Positions 1 to 5,001 of a stretch of 8,750 nt of DNA are shown in pieces. Source of the DNA: Nitrosomaritimum sp049414205 (GTDB taxonomy: Archaea > Thermoproteota > Nitrososphaeria > Nitrososphaerales > Nitrosopumilaceae); assembly GCA_049414205.1 (NCBI GenBank), contig JBMSGE010000054.1:1-8750 (forward strand), in the 5' to 3' direction. The position numbers were made by a program, and so were the translations under genes. The notes below the pieces were generated by a model that saw only the letters and a list, made by a program, of their open reading frames with translations, was not told the DNA's origin and made no database searches. Positions within the stretch are counted from its first letter, which is position 1. Each line of letters opens with the position of its first letter.

Positions 1-35
1 TCGCTGTCCAACATTATAGTTACGCGTTTGCTCAT
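1..35 (-). CDS. N-terminal fragment of a probable small ribbon-helix-helix-type DNA-binding protein (runs off left edge)
   Basis: Only the first eleven codons are visible, reading MSKRVTIMLDS before the window ends. This alternating basic/hydrophobic strand after the start Met is what small ribbon-helix-helix (CopG/Arc-like) proteins begin with, and I associate very similar starts with short thaumarchaeal proteins. The ATG at 35-33 is supported by an AT-rich TATA-like element (51-63) about 22 bases upstream, as expected for a leaderless archaeal gene, and no competing start lies between them. It is the next gene downstream of the kinase/response-regulator pair on the same strand. A 15-base palindrome (30-44) overlaps the start codon and could be its own operator. 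The family call is an inference from eleven residues. Confidence 0.5.
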   Translation of the reverse strand, partial: MSKRVTIMLDS

Positions 36-44
36 AGTATGAGC
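30..44. promoter_or_regulatory. 15-base palindrome over a start codon, candidate operator
   Basis: GCTCATA-G-TATGAGC has perfect 7-base arms around one central base. It covers the ATG (35-33) of the leftmost minus-strand gene and lies about 7 to 20 bases downstream of its TATA-like box, the position where a bound protein would block initiation in archaea. Because the gene probably encodes a ribbon-helix-helix protein, autorepression is a reasonable guess. The palindrome is seen directly; the function is inferred. Confidence 0.4.
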
Positions 45-50
45 TTACGA

Positions 51-63
51 ATTTATAATTTAA
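51..63 (-). promoter_or_regulatory. TATA-like promoter element
   Basis: On the minus strand this AT-only stretch contains TTAAATTATAAAT, centred about 22 bases before the ATG at 35. The spacing fits a leaderless archaeal transcript starting at or just before the start codon. Confidence 0.4.
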
Positions 64-76
64 GACTTTATTCAGT

Positions 77-92
77 TTCCCAATTTTGGGAA
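77..92 (-). terminator. Hairpin directly after the response regulator stop codon
   Basis: TTCCCAATTTTGGGAA is self-complementary and can form a 6-base stem with a 4-base loop. It begins two bases after the regulator's stop codon (96-94). No long U-run follows at once on the minus strand, so it may be a 3'-end or RNA-stability hairpin rather than a classical terminator. It could also be a protein-binding palindrome. Confidence 0.35.
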
Positions 93-93
93 T

Positions 94-465
94 TTATCCG
101 TTTAAGATTTTTGAAATTACTTCATCCATCTTAAAGGGCTTGTATATGACTGGAATCTGCAATTTCTCGAGTTTCTGCTCTGTCGTAAATCTCCCGTCTC
201 CTGTCACGGCGATTATTTTTGCCTTGGGATCTAATTCTTTGATTTTATTAATTGCGTAAAACCCACTTCCATTTGGCATCATAATGTCAATTAGTACACA
301 ATCTGGTTTTTTTTCTTGAAAAAGTTCTACTGCCATTTTGCCATTATATCCTTGGCCAGAAACATGGATTTTGTTTTCCTCTAAAAATTCAGAAAACAAT
401 CTTACCGTATCTTCATCGTCATCAATTACGATTACCGATTTTGTCATAGATGAATTTCCAATCAT
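94..465 (-). CDS. Single-domain (CheY-like) response regulator
   Basis: This 123-residue protein is a receiver domain and nothing more. It accepts phosphate from a histidine kinase on an aspartate and changes its surface to signal to a partner. The acidic pocket is D15-D17 (VIDDDED), the phospho-acceptor is D60 (LIDIMMP), the switch threonine is T88 (AVTGDG) and the conserved lysine is K109 in YKPF. There is no DNA-binding output domain, so output must go through another protein. The gene follows the histidine kinase on the same strand after an 84-base gap, which makes the kinase its likely partner. The gap contains AT-rich stretches that could give it its own promoter. The Met at residue 7 (MTKSVIVIDD) is an equally possible start because the six residues before it are not part of the domain. 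The fold is certain; the partner is inferred. Confidence 0.93.
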   Translation of the reverse strand: MIGNSSMTKSVIVIDDDEDTVRLFSEFLEENKIHVSGQGYNGKMAVELFQEKKPDCVLIDIMMPNGSGFYAINKIKELDPKAKIIAVTGDGRFTTEQKLEKLQIPVIYKPFKMDEVISKILNG

Positions 466-531
466 AATGATTTAACGCTTTGGCTAACATATCTGGTATA
501 CTATACAAAATATGACAAAATTATGCTAAAA

Positions 532-544
532 CTCAAAATTTGAG
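532..544. promoter_or_regulatory. Short palindrome between kinase and response regulator
   Basis: CTCAAA-A-TTTGAG has 6-base arms around one base and starts five bases after the kinase stop codon on the minus strand. The lack of a loop makes an RNA hairpin unlikely, so if functional it is more likely a protein-binding site upstream of the regulator gene. It lies about 65 bases before the regulator start. Chance occurrence in AT-rich DNA is possible. Confidence 0.25.
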
Positions 545-549
545 GAAAA

Positions 550-2286
550 CTAGTTTTCTATTTTGGATAATTTAATAATAAATGTGGTGGGATTATTTTT
601 TGCGTAAATTTCACCTTGGTGATTCTCTATTATGGTTTTACAGCTGGACAATCCTAAACCCGTACCAATTTGCTTTGTAGTTACAAGTGAATCAAATATG
701 TGTGGTAAGACATCTTTAGGAATTTCTGGACCTGTATTTTCAAATTCTATTTGTGTTTCTTTTTCGTTTTCTGAAAATCTGATTGTAATCTCACCAGGAT
801 TTTTCCCAATTGATTGAATGGCATTAATTATTATATTGTTAAAAACAATTTGCATCTGAAAAGGATCTGCAAATATCATCAAATTTGATTTAGGTATTTT
901 GATTGTTATGTTACTAGGAATTGTTATGGTTTCAATTGATTCTTGGACACAGGATGATATTTTTATTATCTTTTTATTCATAGTCTGGTTTTTTACATAT
1001 CCTAAAACATCATTTACTTGATGAGAAATCCTCTCTATGTTCTTTGATACTAGTTGTAACTTGGTATTTATGTCATCATCACTAAGTTTAGTGTCTGGAG
1101 GACTTTGTTTCATCAAGTCGATAGACATTTGAATATTTGATAACGGATTTCTAATATCGTGAGAAATTCTTGATGCTAATTCTCCAATAGCTGAGAATCG
1201 TTCACTTTTCACCAACTCCTCAGTGATGTTTTCTAACTGCCTAGTTCTATTTTCTAGTGATCTGTTTAGTCTCGAATTCAAAATAACTACTATACTTGAA
1301 AAAATAATCACTAGTATTATTAAAAACCAAAAGAAAAATTGTAATATTCCATCAGTTGGTTCTGGCTCCATATAGAAACTGGATCCGACAAGAAAAACTA
1401 CCACCACCAAATTGATAAAAATTAGCGCTAAATGAATTCCATATTTCTCAATCTTTTTGGTATTTTGTACAGAATAGCCTTCAAAATTATCTTTAGTCTT
1501 TTGTTTTGATTTGCGAACAAGATAAAACATCATAAAAGACCAAATTGTATAACTTGATACAAATAAGATGTCCACTGGATGCCCATCAACATAGGAATCC
1601 TCAATAACTAAAAATAAAAAGACAGTATCTGCTACAATCATAGTTGTCAATCCCGCTAAAATCATTATCCAAAAGAAATTACGTTTGCTTGAAATCAAAA
1701 ACGATATTGTAATGATTAGCGGAACAAGCAAAATGGCATCTACTACTGGATATGCAAGTGCTATGATAATTTCCAAGGGTTCGTCTTCAATACCTATTTC
1801 CCAAGTGACTGCACCTGAAGGCACTAAAATCATCACTGATACGGCTATCCCAAAAAAAATGTATTTCTTTGAGATTTTCTGTTTAGTTGACCTCAAATAG
1901 AGTATCAAAGCAACAAACATGAAAATTGGTGCAGCAATATAAAAAAAATCTGCGATTGAAGGATAAGGGTCAATATCTAATACATGTTCATATAAATTCC
2001 AAATTTGTTCAGCTGTGAACCAACATGAAAATGCAAGGGTCAAAAAAACAAGTGAATTTCTTGGAAGTTCAGAAATATTTTTTGATTCTATTATTGCCCA
2101 CACTGATAAAATTATTAGAACTCCTGGAATTATTGAGAATAAAGGTAAAGAAACAATATTTGAAAAATCACTAATTCCAATACTGGTGTTGATTAAATAC
2201 AATCCTGCAATTAACATTAAAATGCATACTAGACTGATTCCCCAGATTGACAAAAATTGATTATTTCTTAATTTTTGACTCAACAA
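550..2286 (-). CDS. Membrane sensor histidine kinase with about ten transmembrane segments
   Basis: The 578-residue protein senses an unknown signal through its membrane part and autophosphorylates on a histidine. The N-terminal 340 residues contain roughly ten hydrophobic stretches (about 13-34, 45-66, 79-92, 115-131, 142-160, 172-197, 203-227, 238-257, 283-303, 316-337). The motif DPYPSIADFFYIAAP (106-120) resembles a PYPSxAD element I know from seven-helix sensor modules of other kinases and GGDEF proteins. A short coiled linker (340-362) leads to the H-box with H376 (SHDIRNP). The ATPase domain shows N-box residues N484 and N488, FDSL at 531-534 and GTGLGL at 541-546. The G1 motif is unusual: ENTGPEIP, with N517 where Asp and E521 where the second Gly are expected. 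The start is TTG (2286), with GTGAT a few bases before it as a weak ribosome site; TTG at 2283 is also possible. The adjacent receiver protein is the probable phosphate acceptor. Confidence 0.92.
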   Translation of the reverse strand: MLSQKLRNNQFLSIWGISLVCILMLIAGLYLINTSIGISDFSNIVSLPLFSIIPGVLIILSVWAIIESKNISELPRNSLVFLTLAFSCWFTAEQIWNLYEHVLDIDPYPSIADFFYIAAPIFMFVALILYLRSTKQKISKKYIFFGIAVSVMILVPSGAVTWEIGIEDEPLEIIIALAYPVVDAILLVPLIITISFLISSKRNFFWIMILAGLTTMIVADTVFLFLVIEDSYVDGHPVDILFVSSYTIWSFMMFYLVRKSKQKTKDNFEGYSVQNTKKIEKYGIHLALIFINLVVVVFLVGSSFYMEPEPTDGILQFFFWFLIILVIIFSSIVVILNSRLNRSLENRTRQLENITEELVKSERFSAIGELASRISHDIRNPLSNIQMSIDLMKQSPPDTKLSDDDINTKLQLVSKNIERISHQVNDVLGYVKNQTMNKKIIKISSCVQESIETITIPSNITIKIPKSNLMIFADPFQMQIVFNNIIINAIQSIGKNPGEITIRFSENEKETQIEFENTGPEIPKDVLPHIFDSLVTTKQIGTGLGLSSCKTIIENHQGEIYAKNNPTTFIIKLSKIEN

Positions 2287-2358
2287 TCCATCACAAGTTA
2301 TGAGTTACTTAAAGAATTTTTTTTGATCTCCTTATTGTTGTATTTTTAATGGATTTTT

Positions 2359-3021
2359 TTGAATAATTTTGAGCACTCTTTAATAGGCTTGATTATAATC
2401 TTGGGTGTGGCTGGAATTGACCTTCTATTATCTCGTGCTTTATCTGAGGAAATCAAAAAGGAATTAGATGCAAATACTCTATCTAAAGTTGAAAGAGATC
2501 TATTCTTCCAACATGGAATGTCTATTAAATTATCGATTGAACACTTTGAAAAATTTCATCAGATATTCAAAGAACATTCTGATGATGACATCCAAAATTT
2601 TGAAGAGGCGTGTTTGGACAAAATAGTGCAAATTTCTAGATCTGAAAATAACTATAAGGTGGATATAGTGTCTCCTCCTCTTTCTGAAATAGTTTTTAAT
2701 TATTTTGGAGATGTGGAATCTAGAAAAATATTACTTAGTATTATGAAAGAACCACAAACTGTTCCAGAAATTTTAAGCAAATCAGATGTACTGAAATCTC
2801 CAGCTTATAGGAAAATTGAAAATTTATTGTTAGATGGAATGATTTTAGAATCGGGAAAAATAATGACTAATAACAAAAGAGTTTCTCAATACCAATGTAT
2901 TTTTGATCAAGTAAATATAGTCATGGAAAATGGCAAATATCACATTAACACTATTGTAAATGGCAAAATTCTCAAAAATAGTTCACTGTATAGATCTGGA
3001 TTGTTAGAACCTCGTAACTAA
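2359..3021 (+). CDS. Membrane-anchored winged-helix protein, function unknown
   Basis: The 220-residue protein begins with one hydrophobic segment (about 7-25), followed by a charged helical region (30-92) containing ERDLFFQHGMSIKLSIEHF. That region resembles a central domain I associate with archaeal HTH regulators. A probable winged helix follows at about 113-190 (SRKILLSIMKEPQTVPEILS, then SPAYRKIENLLLDGMI as the recognition region). It is divergent from the histidine kinase with 72 bases between them, so the two may share a control region. The start is unclear: the frame opens only at TTG 2359, while an ATG at 2349 is out of frame by one base across a seven-T run. With six Ts that ATG would be in frame. 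A DNA-binding role at the membrane is inferred from the fold only. Confidence 0.7.
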   Translation: MNNFEHSLIGLIIILGVAGIDLLLSRALSEEIKKELDANTLSKVERDLFFQHGMSIKLSIEHFEKFHQIFKEHSDDDIQNFEEACLDKIVQISRSENNYKVDIVSPPLSEIVFNYFGDVESRKILLSIMKEPQTVPEILSKSDVLKSPAYRKIENLLLDGMILESGKIMTNNKRVSQYQCIFDQVNIVMENGKYHINTIVNGKILKNSSLYRSGLLEPRN

Positions 3022-3049
3022 ACTATTGCTTTTTTACTAAAGATTGTTT

Positions 3050-3154
3050 CTAAAATAAGAATGATTTTTTTGAATGATCGATTGCACAATCATTGGAGCA
3101 GAAACTGGATCTTTCAGGAATAAACTCTTCACTACAATTTCTGCATTTTGGCAT
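3050..3154 (-). CDS. 34-residue FCS-type zinc-finger mini-protein
   Basis: A short open frame from ATG 3154 to TAG 3052-3050 encodes a protein with C4-x2-C7-x11-C19-x3-C23 in the pattern CRNC...FCSNDC, a probable single zinc-binding knuckle. The FCSxxC half resembles TRASH/FCS and DUF2256-like fingers. The spacing is identical to that of the 39-residue frame at 3652-3771 on the opposite strand, which argues that both are real genes. An AT-rich stretch about 22-29 bases upstream of the ATG (around 3176-3183) could be its TATA box. It is convergent with the winged-helix gene, ending 28 bases beyond that stop. Nucleic-acid or protein binding is possible; no function can be assigned. Its small size makes chance coding possible, but the four spaced cysteines make this unlikely. 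Confidence 0.6.
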   Translation of the reverse strand: MPKCRNCSEEFIPERSSFCSNDCAIDHSKKSFLF

Positions 3155-3299
3155 ATAAGATAAAGTGATTAAATGTTAATAAGGATTTATGGAAATACTA
3201 TGTTCATAACAAATGCAGTATTATGTTCTGTAATGACTACAAATAACTACAATCAAATGCTCCTATGTTATTACACTCATAAATTATTCGTATGCTGAG

Positions 3300-3575
3300 A
3301 TGGGCATAAATTTCATAGATACAATTGTGGTTCGCCACACTCGAGAGAGGGGCACCGCTTCTGAAGAAAAACCAGTGCTTCCTGCAGAATTCATGGGCAA
3401 GCAAACATCTAAGATCAATGCAGATCGTTTAAAACTTTCAGGTGACTTGATGATTTTAAGCGCCAAGGGTACAAAAAAGATCAAATTATCTGAGATGGAA
3501 AAACCAACTCTTCCAGCAGACCTCAAAGGACATTACATCACAACTGGAAAAGGTACAGGACGGCTTAAGCTCTGA
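3300..3575 (+). CDS. 91-residue protein of two diverged internal repeats, function unknown
   Basis: I do not recognise a family. The protein has no membrane segment and is rich in Lys, Thr and Leu. It appears to consist of two copies of a 40-45 residue unit: residues 5-46 contain EEKPVLPAEFMG and end in RLKL, while residues 47-91 contain EMEKPTLPADLKG and also end in RLKL. This points to an internal duplication giving a pseudo-symmetric small fold. The ATG at 3300 follows an AT-rich stretch (about 3265-3288) that could hold the promoter, though no box is clear. A T-rich stretch after the stop (3586-3606) could end transcription. The gene stands alone between the two mini zinc-finger genes. 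The opposite-strand frame over the same bases is treated as a shadow, since the repeat structure favours this strand. Confidence 0.6.
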   Translation: MGINFIDTIVVRHTRERGTASEEKPVLPAEFMGKQTSKINADRLKLSGDLMILSAKGTKKIKLSEMEKPTLPADLKGHYITTGKGTGRLKL

Positions 3576-3633
3576 CCTGTATTCCTATTTTTATCCAATT
3601 TTTTCTTACATCGTCTCAATTCAATCTACTAGT

Positions 3634-3641
3634 AAGGAGGG
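3634..3641 (+). promoter_or_regulatory. Strong Shine-Dalgarno sequence before a CTG-start mini-gene
   Basis: AAGGAGGG is complementary to the archaeal 16S rRNA 3' end and is the clearest ribosome site in the window. Eleven bases after its GGAGG core comes CTG (3652), the only plausible start of the zinc-finger frame. An ATG one base after the core (3642) opens only a two-codon frame, ATG AGT TAA. Confidence 0.55.
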
Positions 3642-3651
3642 ATGAGTTAAC

Positions 3652-3771
3652 CTGAATCAAAGCCAGTGTGAAAATTGTGGCAAATTATTTAGAGCAAAAA
3701 ATGCAAAGTTTTGCTCAATGGAGTGCTACAAATCCAAAATATCTAATCTCAAGATTTCTCCCAATCTCTGA
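3652..3771 (+). CDS. 39-residue FCS-type zinc-finger mini-protein, probable CTG start
   Basis: The frame encodes C6-x2-C9-x11-C21-x3-C25 in the pattern CENCGKLF...FCSMEC, then a lysine/serine-rich tail and TGA at 3769-3771. It matches the spacing of the mini-protein on the other strand (3050-3154) and shares the F before the spacer and the FCS triplet. The frame is closed upstream by TGA at 3643-3645, leaving GTT, AAC and CTG before the cysteines; CTG at 3652 is chosen because a strong ribosome site precedes it. A non-ATG start would explain why gene finders miss it. The two-codon frame ATG AGT TAA just upstream might act in translational control. The zinc-binding fold is well supported by pattern; the role is unknown. 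Confidence 0.55.
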   Translation: MNQSQCENCGKLFRAKNAKFCSMECYKSKISNLKISPNL

Positions 3772-3822
3772 CAGGATATTCATCAAAAATTTATTTTACA
3801 AGTTATTTTCTATTATGAGATA

Positions 3823-4044
3823 ATGCATTGCAATGGCTCTTGTAAAAAATACAAAGCAACAGACAATACCCGAGAAGGAGGACGATATGAACAAGGGCAA
3901 AAAAGATGCAATAGATGCGAAATTTACATAAAATGGGAGGGGCTGTGGTGCCCTTGCTGTGGATATCTTTTAAGAACTAAACCAAGAGGAACGAAACTAA
4001 AAAGAAGAATCTCTTTGATGAAAAAAGCACGAATGGAAGCATGA
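3823..4044 (+). CDS. Thaumarchaeal-type zinc-ribbon protein
   Basis: The 73-residue protein has three cysteine groups: C3-x3-C7, C29-x2-C32 and C43-x1-C45-C46 in WCPCCGYLLRTKPR. Between them lies a Gly/Arg-rich stretch including GGRYEQGQKRC, and the C-terminus is strongly basic (KLKRRISLMKKAR). Proteins of this build, with CNGxC at the start and GLWCPCCG in the middle, occur in multiple copies in ammonia-oxidising archaea as I know them. They are thought to bind nucleic acid or serve as zinc-dependent regulators, but no function is proven. The ATG at 3823 lies about 25 bases after an AT-rich box (3788-3798), consistent with a leaderless transcript. It is convergent with the candidate small RNA and the GIY-YIG gene. 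Confidence 0.85.
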   Translation: MHCNGSCKKYKATDNTREGGRYEQGQKRCNRCEIYIKWEGLWCPCCGYLLRTKPRGTKLKRRISLMKKARMEA

Positions 4045-4091
4045 TTTCAATTTAAAATGATTACATGGTATAAGCCGACAAAAAATTAAAT

Positions 4092-4163
4092 AAAAAAATT
4101 GTTCGCCCCTGTGCACTCAATTCCAGCTGTGGCTGACAGAGGCGAGATTCAAACATGAATCGA
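4092..4163 (-). ncRNA. Candidate structured small RNA with own promoter and U-run end
   Basis: A GC-rich island in AT-rich DNA folds better as minus-strand RNA. Hairpin one (4161-4146) is GATTCA/TGAATC with a 4-base loop. The second element has a 9-base outer stem, CGCCTCTGT (4144-4136) with ACAGGGGCG (4112-4104), complete if one U-G pair is allowed; on the plus strand the same position is a C-A mismatch. Its inner loop holds a CAGC/GCTG stem. A run of seven U follows at 4098-4092. A TATA-like AAATATAA (4192-4185) is about 26 bases before the expected start near 4163, just ahead of hairpin one. An alternative is the 3'-UTR and terminator of the GIY-YIG gene, which ends at 4212. No known RNA family is recognised. 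Confidence 0.45.
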
Positions 4164-4211
4164 TTAAAGTTTGTGTCCATATGTTATATTTTTTCTACTT
4201 GATTTCTAATT

Positions 4212-4523
4212 TCATTCCGAATTACATTCGGGAAGTTTCCCATTTTCATCTTTGAATTGATTTAAGAGATTCTGTTGTTCCTCTTTTTGATTGTCTGTAA
4301 ATCTCCTTTGGTATGAATGAGTCTTTTGCTTACATTCGTCACCGTCAAAATTCGTATCCAAATAATCTGAAAATTGCTTTTGTAAATTGTCACTCTCGCC
4401 TATGTATATGGGCTCTGATTTTCTATTGTATAGGACATAGATCCCCGGTATGGCCTTGACATATCTTGCACTGTCAATCCACATGTGAATTTTATCTTCT
4501 AGCAAATTCATTATTTTATTCAT
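4212..4523 (-). CDS. Small GIY-YIG domain protein, catalytic arginine missing
   Basis: The 103-residue protein is a single GIY-YIG domain, the nuclease fold of UvrC and homing endonucleases. GIY is at 27-29 (IPGIYVLYN) and YIG at 40-42 (PIYIGESDNL). The C-terminal part has helical NQKEEQQNLLNQF and the closing GKLPECN. In UvrC the segment after YIG reads NLxxRxxxY with a catalytic Arg; here the aligned segment NLQKQFSDYL has Q50 with the following Tyr (Y54) kept. CAA (4376-4374) differs from the Arg codon CGA by one base. The domain may therefore have lost or weakened nuclease activity, or use another residue. No intron or host gene surrounds it, so a homing role is not evident. The ATG at 4523 is chosen; Met5 is possible. 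Confidence 0.82.
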   Translation of the reverse strand: MNKIMNLLEDKIHMWIDSARYVKAIPGIYVLYNRKSEPIYIGESDNLQKQFSDYLDTNFDGDECKQKTHSYQRRFTDNQKEEQQNLLNQFKDENGKLPECNSE

Positions 4524-4766
4524 TTTTCATCTATTATTGCCCAATGAAAACATTCCTTTCCAAGGTTAATTGATTTAATTTAAACTGGAAAAAATCAGAC
4601 GCGACAAAATTACACACGTCATCAAAGTTCGCCCGATTTCCAGCATATCTATTATGATCTTGCTGAATTTAAGAAATACTTTCTGTCTTACTGCCATGTT
4701 ACTCTTCTTTATGCTACAAATTTGAATAAAACTAGAATGATCATTTTTTTAATTGGGAAAAATTTG

Positions 4767-4893
4767 TGGTCCCAAGTGAAGGAATTGAACCTTCGACAAC
4801 CCGGTTTCTGTATGCCTGATATGCTGTTATTCGGTCAGCCATCTAAAGCCAACAACTACAGCCGGAAGCTCTACCAGGCTGAGCTAACTTGGG
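4767..4893 (-). tRNA. tRNA-Tyr (GTA) with intron and encoded CCA
   Basis: On the minus strand a full cloverleaf can be built. The acceptor CCCAAGT (4893-4887) pairs with ACTTGGG (4777-4771), then A73 and an encoded CCA (4769-4767). The D stem is GCTC/GAGC, the anticodon stem TCCGG/CCGGG with loop C-T-GTA-G-A, and the T arm GAAGG-TTCAATT-CCTTC. Anticodon GTA at 4859-4857 specifies tyrosine, and C1-G72 with A73 is the known archaeal TyrRS identity set, which supports the call independently. A 50-base intron sits after G37. The promoter box TATTTAATA is about 27 bases upstream. The gene is divergent from the 203-residue protein gene. Confidence 0.96.
4806..4855 (-). other. tRNA-Tyr intron at position 37/38 with bulge-helix-bulge
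   Basis: The intron lies between G37 (4856) and A38 (4805), the canonical archaeal site. A 4-base central helix forms between exon CTGT (C32 to U35) and intron ACAG (4811-4808), so G34 and U35 of the anticodon pair with the intron. It is flanked by three-base bulges A-G^T and A-A^A with cuts after the second base, as the archaeal splicing endonuclease requires. The intron-side helix beyond the first bulge is weak, so the motif may be a relaxed form. Confidence 0.9.
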
Positions 4894-4914
4894 ACAAACA
4901 AATCGATGTTTTTT

Positions 4915-4925
4915 AGTATTAAATA
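4915..4925 (-). promoter_or_regulatory. TATA box for tRNA-Tyr
   Basis: The minus strand reads TATTTAATACT, with its core 24-30 bases before the mature tRNA 5' end at 4893. This is the usual archaeal TATA spacing. Confidence 0.5.
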
Positions 4926-5001
4926 ACTATCGTTGCCTTATTCAGGTAGATCAGACGCCTGAGCCAAGAAACAATAAATACTGTACTAAAAAATTTTTAG
5001 T

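Noticed and set aside
632..2260. Three plus-strand open frames within the histidine kinase gene.
   Set aside because: They are antisense to a gene with clear kinase motifs and show no domain of their own.
3071..3095. Inverted repeats AATGAT...ATCATT and GATTG-CA-CAATC.
   Set aside because: They lie inside the coding frame of the 34-residue zinc-finger protein and are short; coding constraint explains them as well.
3284..3526. An 80-codon open frame on the minus strand opposite the 91-residue protein gene.
   Set aside because: The plus-strand product shows an internal protein duplication and normal composition, while the minus product has no recognisable pattern and overlaps it almost fully.
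4101..4161. A degenerate tRNA on the plus strand in the GC-rich island.
   Set aside because: No T-arm consensus or acceptor pairing can be formed; the minus-strand two-hairpin fold is better.
4584..4630. Possible C/D box guide RNA on the minus strand (TTTGATGA followed by TCTGA).
   Set aside because: The boxes are only about 22 bases apart, with no convincing internal D' and C' pair, too short for an archaeal C/D guide.
4575..4697. A 40-codon minus-strand frame starting MAVRQKVFLKF in the 243-base gap between the GIY-YIG gene and tRNA-Tyr.
   Set aside because: It has no motif, no clear promoter box or ribosome site, and its length is expected by chance. Otherwise the gap holds only AT-rich sequence and the GTTCGCCC motif noted separately.
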